This document shows, one piece after another, positions 18,253-26,459 of a stretch of 64,000 bases of DNA. Position 1 is the stretch's first letter. Each line of letters starts with the position of its first letter. The stretch is from Candidimonas sp. SYP-B2681 (GTDB taxonomy: Bacteria > Pseudomonadota > Gammaproteobacteria > Burkholderiales > Burkholderiaceae_B), in NCBI RefSeq assembly GCF_003971065.1, contig NZ_RYDV01000004.1:62001-126000 (forward strand). The letters run 5' to 3'. The position numbers were made by a program, and so were the translations under genes. Under the pieces are notes generated by a model. The model was not told the origin of the DNA and made no database searches. It saw only the letters and a list, made by a program, of their open reading frames with translations.

Positions 18253-18277
18253 TCCCGCTAGCTACCAGTATGCGGGA
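18253..18277. repeat. Inverted repeat in leader of 18316 gene
   Basis: TCCCGC and GCGGGA are 6-bp arms around a 13-base loop, about 40 bases before the ATG of the large repeat protein. A TATAAC (18243-18248) just upstream could be a -10 element, which would put the hairpin at the mRNA 5' end. Confidence 0.35.
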
Positions 18278-18315
18278 TCTAAGTGCCCACATAACAATTA
18301 TTCCGGAGATATCCC

Positions 18316-20859
18316 ATGGCTACCCTTTTACCTTTTAGTCTTCAGTGGTATTTGACAAACAATCCTGACGTCGCTAACGCTGTCAGCACAGGTCTCGTCG
18401 ACGCATTCGAGCATTTCAATACGTTTGGTAATTCGGAAGGCCGCACTCCGACACCACTATTCAACGCCCAGGAGTATTTGCTAAAAAACCCAGACATAGC
18501 CGCGGCGATCACCCGTGGTGAAACCACGGCATACGATCACTTCGTAAATTTCGGTGCCGCCGAAGGCAGGTCGCCCTTGAATCTGTTTGATCAAGCGTTC
18601 TATCTGCTACAGAATCCTGACGTCGCAGCGGCGGTCAAAGCCGGCACCATGTCCGCCGTCCAGCATTTCTTGCTGCATGGCCAGAGCGAACCGCGCCCAT
18701 TTAGCGTTTCCATCGACCTGGGGGCCTACCTTAAGGCCAATCCCGACGTTGCTAAGGCCGTCCAGAACGGCTTTACATCTGCTCTAGGGCATTTGATGCA
18801 GTCTGGAACTAAAGAGGCCCGGGACTTAGGCAATGGCGTCAATTTGAAAGACTTTGCAAACGACCCAACGTTTACCAAGGCAATTGCGGCAGGTGACTTT
18901 CAAGCTGCGCTTGAACGCGTCGGAGAAGTGGCCCCATTCCTTCCTACATTTGTGAAGCCGGCGGGATGGACCGTTCCGGCTAACACGCCAATTCCGTTCG
19001 ATTTTGTACCGCTTGACGGGAAAAAGCTTGTGATACCGGAAGGTGTCGTTGTACCGGAAGGGGCTGCACTGCCAGAAGCCTTTGCACCTACAACACCCGT
19101 TGTTCCGCCCGTCACGCCGCCAATCGCTGAAGGGCGGACCTTTTCGATCGATGCTGACTCGAAAGGAAATCTAGTCTTCCACGGCACTGCCGCGGGTGAT
19201 GTGAAATTCATCGCTTCCGCAGACGGTGGCGTGTTCGAGCGTGAAGGCGTGAAGGCTAAGTACCAGTTCACAGGAGATGATAAAGCCATACTTCTGAATG
19301 TTGCACCAAACGGCATCATTGCTAATTCGGAGGTAGTCACAACGAGTTTCAGTGGTACGCTTAAATCTCTTCAAGATTCTGCCTCGGTGTACAACACTGT
19401 GTTTGTCGGCGCAGTTGATACTGCTCTTTCAGCTCGTGCTCCTGCAAACGAAGCGTGGTCGATTACGAAAGACGGATTAAACATCGTTCTTAGTAGTGGT
19501 GTCACGCTCACCGGCGGCTTCGACGTAAATGTTGACAGCGGAACAGCTGGCGTCCACTTTTTCGGTGGAGGAATCTCTGAAGGCGCGGTGAAAGGCGCAG
19601 TCGGCGGCCAGCACGCCATCTACGTCCGTAATGCTGACAAGGTGTCCGTGACCGGCACAAGTTTCCAGTCTGTCACTGGTAATGACAGAAACGCTCAAGC
19701 AAGAGCAATTGAGGTACAAGCCGGTGTTGCAGCAAAGGTCAATATTATTGATGCTGACTTTAATGGTTGGGTAACCGGTATCTATGTGAACCCAAACGGT
19801 GAACTGTCAGTCGTAAAAAGTAAATTCACGTCTAATAATGTTGGTATCGGCACAGAGGGCCCGGCAAAACTTCACGTTACAGGCAGCGAATTCGTTACCA
19901 GCAAATCGGAAGACATTGGCCTTACCCCCGGAAAAATCATTGGCGATGTCGATATTTCGGGGAACACATATACGGGAGGCATTCCCGCAATTAACAATGG
20001 AAATGACACCGCCCTTACCAATCTAAAGGGTGCAAACGTTCTAGTGGGAACCACCGGTGCAGATGCTCTGTACGGCGGTAACGGTCCTCAAACCATTTTC
20101 GGTTTGGACGGAAATGATTACATTACGGGGTACTCCGTTTTGACGGACAGCGGTGTCGACATCCTAGTGGGCGGCAAGGGAGCAGACTGGCTACGTGGCG
20201 GGAATGGCAGCCTTCCGGACGACAACCGTGCCGACGTAATTTATGCTGGCACTTTGACAGAAATCGACACGGCCACCGGCGTCTTCGCTGAAAGCCAAGA
20301 CTCAGAAGTGACGGGATGGGCAAAAAGCTTTGAAGAAGGCTATGCCCCCTGGACTAACTATTTTATTGATGCCAGAGATGCAAATATTCTAGAAGGTAGA
20401 GGAGGTAACGATGTTCTTGTTGCATCAAATCAAAAGGACGTATTTCTTTATAAAACCCGAGCTAATAGCAACGATTACTTTGAGCACTACCCCAGGTTGG
20501 AAACCACAGCGCTAAAAGCTTTCGGCACTGACACGATACATAATTTCACGGTAGGGGTAGACAAGATCGCTGTAGTGATGAATGTTGGTGGTGGTGACCA
20601 TACATTTGTTAGCGGCGCTGGTGGAAATTACGGTCAAAGCCAGGTATACGCTAACGCGGGCGAAAGCAACGGGTGGACCTTGAAAGGTGCTGGCGGCAAT
20701 TACACTCTCGCCTTCGACTCATCGAAATATGGTCCAGCCGGTGAAGGGGAGGCTGGGGACTTTAGCATCCACCTAGTTGGTGTGAAGGGCACTGGCTCAC
20801 GCGACAACGAAGGATTCGCCGTCAGCGATTTCTTCTTGAGCTCCGGCAGCGGTACTTGA
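18316..20859 (+). CDS. Secreted repeat protein with parallel beta-helix and RTX blocks
   Basis: The 847-residue, cysteine-free product starts with the same four-repeat module and connector as the protein at 10245-12737 (LLPFSLQWYLTNNPDVA..., DLGNGVNLKDF, ERVGEVAPF, then a Pro stalk to about residue 275). The body differs. Residues 400-560 look like a right-handed parallel beta-helix (HAIYVRNADKVSVTGTSF, GWVTGIYVNPNGELSVVKS), the fold of polysaccharide lyases and phage tail-spike hydrolases. RTX-type blocks follow (ADALYGGNGPQTIFGLDGND, VGGKGADWLRGGNG), and the C-terminus has FSIHLVGVKG, resembling the end of the 10245 protein. Enzyme activity on glycans is possible but no catalytic residues can be named. 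GGAG seven bases before ATG supports the start. Confidence 0.87.
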   Translation: MATLLPFSLQWYLTNNPDVANAVSTGLVDAFEHFNTFGNSEGRTPTPLFNAQEYLLKNPDIAAAITRGETTAYDHFVNFGAAEGRSPLNLFDQAFYLLQNPDVAAAVKAGTMSAVQHFLLHGQSEPRPFSVSIDLGAYLKANPDVAKAVQNGFTSALGHLMQSGTKEARDLGNGVNLKDFANDPTFTKAIAAGDFQAALERVGEVAPFLPTFVKPAGWTVPANTPIPFDFVPLDGKKLVIPEGVVVPEGAALPEAFAPTTPVVPPVTPPIAEGRTFSIDADSKGNLVFHGTAAGDVKFIASADGGVFEREGVKAKYQFTGDDKAILLNVAPNGIIANSEVVTTSFSGTLKSLQDSASVYNTVFVGAVDTALSARAPANEAWSITKDGLNIVLSSGVTLTGGFDVNVDSGTAGVHFFGGGISEGAVKGAVGGQHAIYVRNADKVSVTGTSFQSVTGNDRNAQARAIEVQAGVAAKVNIIDADFNGWVTGIYVNPNGELSVVKSKFTSNNVGIGTEGPAKLHVTGSEFVTSKSEDIGLTPGKIIGDVDISGNTYTGGIPAINNGNDTALTNLKGANVLVGTTGADALYGGNGPQTIFGLDGNDYITGYSVLTDSGVDILVGGKGADWLRGGNGSLPDDNRADVIYAGTLTEIDTATGVFAESQDSEVTGWAKSFEEGYAPWTNYFIDARDANILEGRGGNDVLVASNQKDVFLYKTRANSNDYFEHYPRLETTALKAFGTDTIHNFTVGVDKIAVVMNVGGGDHTFVSGAGGNYGQSQVYANAGESNGWTLKGAGGNYTLAFDSSKYGPAGEGEAGDFSIHLVGVKGTGSRDNEGFAVSDFFLSSGSGT

Positions 20860-20933
20860 TGGGAATAGTCGTCAAGGGATCGCATTCAGTCGGCGATCGC
20901 TGAATGGGGTCCGCTGAGATTATAGAAAGCGGT

Positions 20934-20961
20934 ATCCCCCAGCTCTTCGGTGCTGGGGGAT
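20934..20961 (+). terminator. Hairpin downstream of 18316 gene
   Basis: ATCCCCCAGC and GCTGGGGGAT, 10-bp perfect arms with loop TCTTCGGT, 75 bp after the stop codon. No U-tract follows, so efficiency is uncertain. Confidence 0.55.
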
Positions 20962-21442
20962 TAATGAGATGTTACCCCTCTTCAAAAGCGAATCGCGCTT
21001 TCGTAGGTATTTGTGGGGCGCACCAAAAGGCGTCATCAGGCGCGCTAGAAGCATACTTTCATGCGCTATTGACTGTATGTTTTTCTACGCTCACCATCCC
21101 CCCGCAGATCGTCTTTACTAAGTGCGTCAGGGCGTCAATACCACGGCGACTAGTGTTGTGTGAGGGTTCGCCGCCCTTCCTGTGGGTGCCCGCGACCCGC
21201 TTAATATCCGTCGCGGCTAGAACGGTCGGACGAAGTCCAGCCCCATAGCTAATAGATAGGCAGCGTCGATCGGGCAGCCAGATAGCAGAGGGACAATGAG
21301 AGATAGTGACGCAAACCACTGTCGGCCGCCTCCGCAATGCATTGCTCGATGCGTCTTAGCGAGGTCGTACAACTTGCGCTGTAAACGTTTTGGGACGATC
21401 TCGGACAGTTCCCCATTACGCTTCGGCATACCCTGGCATGAC

Positions 21443-21475
21443 AAAGCCCCACAATCCTAAGATTGCGAGGCTTTT
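21443..21475. terminator. Two-part hairpin with T-tract
   Basis: AAAGCC/GGCTTT outer arms and CAATC/GATTG inner arms with a CTAA loop and 3-base internal bulges; TTTT at the 3' side on the plus strand. Terminator-like in the plus direction, also usable on the other strand. Confidence 0.45.
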
Positions 21476-21678
21476 CGTGCTGGGTCAATCCTGGCATTCC
21501 ATTCGCGCCAAAACTCAGCAGCTAAACATTAGCCGCATTTGACAGCGCTGCAGAACAAACTGGTGCTGAACCAGCCCTTTCTAGGGGTAATCCGTCGCTG
21601 AGTTTCCGAACCCCGCCCCGATGGGGTAAGGTTCAGAGTTCGTGCAGCGGAAAACTTTACTTAGTTATCCAAAAACAA

Positions 21679-24432
21679 TTATGCAGCCCAGATAACGTCG
21701 GCTGCGTCGATACCCGTCACGGCACCAATCAAAATCACAGCATCGTCAGCTGCGCTGAAGTTGCCGTCTTTGTTGGCATCGATCGCAAGATAAGTGTCGG
21801 CTCCAATTGTCAAAGCCGCCACACCTGCGTTCACTGAACCGTTGACAAAGAAGTTGGCTTGACCATTCTTTACCAGCCCGAGCAAATCGACGTTTGCAGT
21901 GGAGATCGTAGCTGTTACGAACGCATCAGTACGAGCGCCAGTGAAGCCGAACGCACTCAGATCGATCTTGTCCTTATCACCGAAGCTGGTGATAACGTCC
22001 ATCTTGGTGAAATCCAGTTCGAGCGCGCCAGTGGTCGCATGTGCCTTGGTGGCCAACTGTGTATCCGCCGCAGAGGTGATAACGATGGTGTCCTTAACAT
22101 CATCAGCAGGGGCAGCACCTTGCTTAAGTGCGTATGTGTCGGCACCAGCACCAGCCTTTACAATCATATGGCCTACCGTCGACGTGATATTGTCTGCGCC
22201 AGAACCGCCATTGAACGTCACCGCATTAGCATTTGCCAACGACACTTTCACGCCAGCAGAGTTGCCGGTCGCATCGATCGTTGCCAGTTTTGGCGCTGTC
22301 GTAGTAGTCACCAAGTCGAGTTTAGCGTTACCGGTAACCACGACTGTCTTCACTTCGTTGCCGGTTAGGGTCAGCGTGTTGGTGTAGTCGCTAGCCTTGT
22401 TCGCTTTGATTGGCGTCGCAGCCGTTGCATCGCCAACGCCGGGCAGCGCTGTAGAATTTACTTGAACTGTTTCGATCTTGTTGGCAGTCAGTCCAAGCTC
22501 TGCCTGCTTGGCAGTATCAGCAATGCCGGTCTTATTGGCACTGTCATCGGCAGATAAAGTCACCTTGGCAACATCATCGGTGCCAGTATCGTCAGCCAGT
22601 GCGAAACTCAGTGTGCCAACGGCACCATCTTTCGCCGTAATCGTCGTTCCAGCGGCGGCATTAAGTATCTTTGCAGTAGCTGCACCAGCAGTAAGAACTA
22701 CTGCGTTGATGCTCGCTTCCCGGGAAAGATCAAGACCAGTAGCGCCTGTGTTTCCAGTCACATCTACTACTTCAAAGCCTTCGATGCGGTTAGCTTCAGC
22801 CAGACCGAAGTCGCCCGTGATACGAATTGTGTCAGTACCGGCACCGCCTTGGAAATTGATGGTTGAAATAGCGCCAGCCAAGTTGCCAGCATTAACGAAG
22901 TCATCACCTTCGCCAAGGTCAACCGTCAGAGTGGTCGATGCCGTAGTGTAGTTGGGCGTAGTGATGGTCAGTTTGTCGTTGCCCGCACCGGTATTAATTA
23001 CGGTGGCCTTGCCAGCGACGTTGGCAAGAGTGATGTCGTCTTTGCCAGCACCGCCGGCTACTGTAACGCCGCCCTTAGATGCCGTCAAAACGAGCTTGTT
23101 ATCACCAGCACCCAAGTCAACGGTTGCGCCGTCTTTCAGGTTTGCAACTGCAAGGATATCATTGCCCGAACCGCCCTTAACTGTCGCCAGTACGGAATCA
23201 GTATGTCCATCAAGCTTGTTCGTGCCAGTGAATACGACGCCGCCTGCCAAACCTGAAGCGTCGAACGACGTCAGCTTAGCCTGAGTTGTGCCCAGATTCG
23301 CTACTAGGTCACCAGTGCCCGTGATTGTTGCTGTTGCAAGAACGTCAGTGTCTGCGAACGTGAGCGAGTCAGCTGTGCTCGTGCCGGCGGCTTTATAGGT
23401 ACCTGCGCCGTTTGCCTTAACAGACAACGTTTTGACGGTGTCAGCGGGAGTCGTAGCGTGGTCGTTTTGAGCGGCAACTGTAACCGTTCCCTTAACGTCA
23501 ACATTCAATGCTGATAGAGCAGCGGCCTTAGTGTTGACAGACTGCAAGGTAACCGTGTTTGTCGCGGCATCAGCAGCCTTGGCGACCTTAACAGTAACGG
23601 CTGCCGCTTCAATGCCTTTGACATCCAACGAGCGTACGCCGCCCGAAGTAACCGAAGTTACACCAGCTGCGCCGGTGAACGTGACGCCAGCAACAGAATT
23701 CGCTTCGACAACACTCGTAACGTCTTTGGAGATCGCGACGCTCTTGGCAACGCCAGCGCCGGCACCGTCAACGGCAATGTTACGAATCTCTATTGTCTCG
23801 ATCGAGGTAGTCGCCGCTGTGACGTCGCCACTAATAGTGGCCTTCAATGTGTCGGCACCGCCGCCACCGTTCAACAAGTCGACGTTTTGCAGGGTATCGG
23901 TCAGAGTGCTGCCAACCAGCGCTTGGTTAGCGGTGAAAACGTCATTACCGGCGGTACCAGTGAGATCATCCGCACCAGTAGTGAGCGTGAAAGTGCCGCC
24001 TACTGGACTGACAGTAGGATTGCCAGGACGACCTTCGTTGTGACCGAACTGATAGAAGTGAACTGCCAATAAGGCGGCTTGTGCATCTGACAAGTATGCT
24101 GGATCAGTAATACCAAAGGCTTTAACCAAGTCTGGGTTAGCTGCCGCGTAACCGCTCAAGCTGGCTTTAACCAGAGACACTGTTGGGCTTGGGCTGCGGC
24201 CTTCGTTGGCACCGAATGCTTGGAAATGGGCAAACGCTGTGTCGATAGTGATGCCGCCTTTTTCCAGATCAGGATTCGAGAAAAGGTAGTACGCAGCGTT
24301 GAACCAGGCTGTTGGCGCACGGCCTTCTTTAGCGCCGAACTGCAGGTAGTGGGCTTCTGGATCAAGACCAGAATCGGCGACGTCCTTGTTGTTTTCAAGG
24401 TAGTACTTCGCGTTAAAAAACGGATTAGCCAT
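21679..24432 (-). CDS. Putative major S-layer/RTX protein with N-terminal NPDV/EGR repeats
   Basis: The 917-residue product has no cysteine or signal peptide. Residues 1-135 hold three divergent repeats (YYLENNKDVADSGLDP...FGAKEGR, YYLFSNPDLEKGGI...FGANEGR, AAANPDLVKAFGI...FGHNEGR). Residues 145-200 have an RTX-like start (TTGADDLTGTAGNDVFTANQ) and a LLNGGGGADTL segment. The long body is Ala/Thr/Val/Gly/Asp-rich beta sequence with scattered short RTX turns (GGSGNDILAV, LGAGDNKLVL, GGAGKDDITL), as in RsaA-type S-layer proteins. The C-terminal end (ANKDGNFSAADDAVILIGAVTG) is EF-hand-like and matches type I signal regions. ATG at 24432 is preferred over a 39-codon extension, which contains the only cysteine and lies beyond the AGGA site. 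A near-consensus promoter and long leader suggest high expression. Confidence 0.88.
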   Translation of the reverse strand: MANPFFNAKYYLENNKDVADSGLDPEAHYLQFGAKEGRAPTAWFNAAYYLFSNPDLEKGGITIDTAFAHFQAFGANEGRSPSPTVSLVKASLSGYAAANPDLVKAFGITDPAYLSDAQAALLAVHFYQFGHNEGRPGNPTVSPVGGTFTLTTGADDLTGTAGNDVFTANQALVGSTLTDTLQNVDLLNGGGGADTLKATISGDVTAATTSIETIEIRNIAVDGAGAGVAKSVAISKDVTSVVEANSVAGVTFTGAAGVTSVTSGGVRSLDVKGIEAAAVTVKVAKAADAATNTVTLQSVNTKAAALSALNVDVKGTVTVAAQNDHATTPADTVKTLSVKANGAGTYKAAGTSTADSLTFADTDVLATATITGTGDLVANLGTTQAKLTSFDASGLAGGVVFTGTNKLDGHTDSVLATVKGGSGNDILAVANLKDGATVDLGAGDNKLVLTASKGGVTVAGGAGKDDITLANVAGKATVINTGAGNDKLTITTPNYTTASTTLTVDLGEGDDFVNAGNLAGAISTINFQGGAGTDTIRITGDFGLAEANRIEGFEVVDVTGNTGATGLDLSREASINAVVLTAGAATAKILNAAAGTTITAKDGAVGTLSFALADDTGTDDVAKVTLSADDSANKTGIADTAKQAELGLTANKIETVQVNSTALPGVGDATAATPIKANKASDYTNTLTLTGNEVKTVVVTGNAKLDLVTTTTAPKLATIDATGNSAGVKVSLANANAVTFNGGSGADNITSTVGHMIVKAGAGADTYALKQGAAPADDVKDTIVITSAADTQLATKAHATTGALELDFTKMDVITSFGDKDKIDLSAFGFTGARTDAFVTATISTANVDLLGLVKNGQANFFVNGSVNAGVAALTIGADTYLAIDANKDGNFSAADDAVILIGAVTGIDAADVIWAA

Positions 24433-24496
24433 TTGTAGTAGTCCTATATGTTTCGGGTTACACCCATCGATGGATGTTGCTTCGGCCTGGCTACGT

Positions 24497-24508
24497 TGAC
24501 GCGCGTCA
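24497..24508. repeat. 12-bp perfect palindrome in S-layer gene leader
   Basis: TGACGCGCGTCA lies 65-76 bases before the ATG of the 917-residue protein, inside its predicted mRNA leader. It could be a leader hairpin or an operator. Confidence 0.35.
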
Positions 24509-24583
24509 TCTGACCTAGGCTTCAGTAACACTGGGGGCAGCTTAATCAAGTTGCCTTATGTTGTCAATTGAAGGAATTGGGTA

Positions 24584-24612
24584 CTTATAGGGTATACCCG
24601 AGTGTGTGTAAA
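24584..24612 (-). promoter_or_regulatory. Near-consensus sigma-70 promoter of the putative S-layer gene
   Basis: On the minus strand TTTACA (24612-24607), exactly 17 bases, then TATAAG (24589-24584). The spacer contains the palindrome GGGTATACCC (24590-24599), which could be an operator. Predicted transcription start is near 24577, giving a leader of about 145 bases. A further TTGACA lies downstream at about 24561-24566 without a good -10. The rest of the 307-bp intergenic stretch also has the inverted repeat GTTGC-N6-GCAAC near 24695-24711. Confidence 0.65.
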
Positions 24613-24739
24613 TACTACCGTAGCCCCCCACATAGTACGAACATGTACAGTTTTGGAACAAGCGGTAAAACTTGCCTTACATTGAGACAATAGTTGTTGC
24701 TGTACTGCAACACGAAATATGCGTTACAACTGCCTATTA

Positions 24740-26206
24740 TTACTGGTTATTGTTACGGCTTAACGCGATGACGGGGCCTAGGTAAAGATCATTAATCTCG
24801 TCAAAAGGGCCACTATGCAGATCGCCGGCCGCGGCCGACAACTGCAGGCGCGCTAGCAGGTACTCCAGGCGCGCCTTTACCAGCTCGTACTTGGCCTGGT
24901 AAAGCTTGTCTTGGGCTTTGAGCACATCAAGGTTGCTCCAGGCGCCTACTTCAAAGCCCTTACGGGCTGAGTCCAGGCTTAGCTGGCCAGATTCCACTGC
25001 CGCTTCTAGGGCGATGACGCGTTGCGCGCCACCCTGCACGTTGGTGTACTGCCGGGTTACTTCGGCCTGGCTGCGTTCTATGGCGGCGTTTAACTCGTAC
25101 TGCAGGCGGCTACGGTCAGACCGGGTACGCGACACGTTGGCGGTGTTGTAGCCGCCGGTGAAAATGGGGATGTTGACCTGTATACCTATAGTGAAGGTGT
25201 TGGTGCGTTGGCTTAGGGTCGACAGGTTCTCGCTATCGGCCTTACCGTAGGTGGCCACCAGGTCCATCGTGGGCAGGTAGCGGCTGGCCGCGCGGTCGAC
25301 TTCCGCTTCGGCCACATTTACGGCCTGCCTTGCAGACTGGATCTCAGCGTTATTGGCGCGGGCGCGGTCCAACCATTCGTTTAAGCTGCCTGGGTTTAGC
25401 GGGGGCAAGGGGAAGTTGCTGCCCAATGCCGCCAGATGTTTCGGTGGGCTGCCTAATAAAGCCTGCAGTTCGCGCGTTGCTACGACCAGCCGGTCTTCGG
25501 CTTCGATAATGTCGGCTTTTGCTACCGCAAGCCTGGCTCGGGTTTCCTGGGCGTCGGTGCGGGTGCCTTCGTTCTGTTGATAGCGGGCATCAAACCCCGC
25601 GACTTGGCCTTCCAGTGATTCGCCCAAAGACCGGTTCAGGGCCAGGGTTTCGTATGCAAGCAGTGTATTAAAGTAAGTCGTGGCCAATCGTATGCCGGTT
25701 TCCTGGCGTCTGACGTCAAACACGGCGCTGCCCTGGTCGGCACGGGCTTTGCCGCGCTGGTATTCGGCGTAGCGGCTGTAATTCAAAAGCGGCTGTTGCA
25801 ATTGGATGTAGCCGTTGGTGGACTTGTAGTCCAGTTCGCGGCCGACGCGTTGGCCGGCGAAATTGGGCTGGCTGGCACTGCCGCTGACGTTGCTGCGCAC
25901 GTAACCGGCTTGAATCTGCGGCAATAGTCCGGCGCGGCCCTGGGCCCGCTCGGTTTGCGCGGCGGCTTGTTCGCTGATGGCGGCTTGGTAGGTATGGTCG
26001 TATTGCAAGACGGCGCGCCAGGCGCGCGACAAGTCCATCACGTCTTGCGACGCCTGAGCGTGCCGGGCGGCCGCGGCCGGCGTGTAGATGCTTTGTGCAC
26101 GGGCGGCGCTATCGTTTAGTCCCAGCACCGCTAAGCCTGCCCAAAGCCCCAGCCGCGCCAACCCGGGCACGTTGATCGTCAAAATAATTGTCCTTATTGT
26201 GGGCAT
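24740..26206 (-). CDS. TolC-family outer-membrane channel (orphan)
   Basis: The 488-residue product has a signal peptide (first 37 residues, ending SAARAQ) and the two TolC repeats: MDLSRAWRAVLQYDHTYQAA, GRAGLLPQIQAGY, and the second-half VTRQYTNVQGGAQRVIALE with SNLDVLKAQDKLY. It is paralogous to the TolC protein at 555-1955 but no ABC or HlyD gene accompanies it. It lies directly downstream of the putative S-layer gene (307 bp apart, same strand), a setting that recalls S-layer systems in which the outer-membrane part is separate from the ABC-HlyD pair. ATG at 26206 is chosen from three in-frame starts (26263, 26212, 26206) because it gives a proper signal peptide; ribosome sites are weak for all. 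Confidence 0.88.
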   Translation of the reverse strand: MPTIRTIILTINVPGLARLGLWAGLAVLGLNDSAARAQSIYTPAAAARHAQASQDVMDLSRAWRAVLQYDHTYQAAISEQAAAQTERAQGRAGLLPQIQAGYVRSNVSGSASQPNFAGQRVGRELDYKSTNGYIQLQQPLLNYSRYAEYQRGKARADQGSAVFDVRRQETGIRLATTYFNTLLAYETLALNRSLGESLEGQVAGFDARYQQNEGTRTDAQETRARLAVAKADIIEAEDRLVVATRELQALLGSPPKHLAALGSNFPLPPLNPGSLNEWLDRARANNAEIQSARQAVNVAEAEVDRAASRYLPTMDLVATYGKADSENLSTLSQRTNTFTIGIQVNIPIFTGGYNTANVSRTRSDRSRLQYELNAAIERSQAEVTRQYTNVQGGAQRVIALEAAVESGQLSLDSARKGFEVGAWSNLDVLKAQDKLYQAKYELVKARLEYLLARLQLSAAAGDLHSGPFDEINDLYLGPVIALSRNNNQ

Positions 26207-26459
26207 ACACATGACAGGGGCCGAAAAGGTTGGTATTGAGCTTTGTTCGACCCACTGTGCCAATCTTCACATATTGGCTTGCGGTAATGCCTTGCCTTGC
26301 GGCGACCATATCGGTCGCGGATCGAAAGGCCCGTCATAATAACATCCTGCAATACTCCCGATTGCCGTCTACCGGGCAAGTGTGGTGTAGTTGGCACAAC
26401 GTTATAGTGGGGCGAAGGTAGAATTAGGCCCTGTCGTTCTCGCAAGCCAAGGACTTATT

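Larger units (their letters stand above)
20860..21678. other. 819-bp region without recognisable gene
   Basis: Several frames of 60-114 codons exist on both strands, overlapping one another, but none resembles a known family or has a convincing ribosome site. Two hairpins mark its ends (20934-20961 and 21443-21475). It could contain decayed mobile-element or gene remnants. Confidence 0.5.

Noticed and set aside
10245-20859. Promoter-inversion antigenic variation as in Campylobacter fetus sap genes
   Set aside because: The shared N-terminal modules have diverged to roughly half identity by eye, and no long identical inverted repeats were seen, so recent inversion is not supported.
20904-21248. 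Plus-strand frame of 114 codons after the beta-helix protein gene
   Set aside because: It begins inside the terminator-like hairpin region, has no family features and overlaps opposite-strand frames of equal length.
21217-21497. Minus-strand frames (75-92 codons) considered as transposase or integrase remnants
   Set aside because: No convincing catalytic motif or terminal inverted repeats; left as unassigned.
21859-24043. Several plus-strand frames of 110-170 codons opposite the 917-residue protein
   Set aside because: They mirror the low-complexity Ala/Thr/Val-rich sequence; no ribosome sites or recognisable domains.
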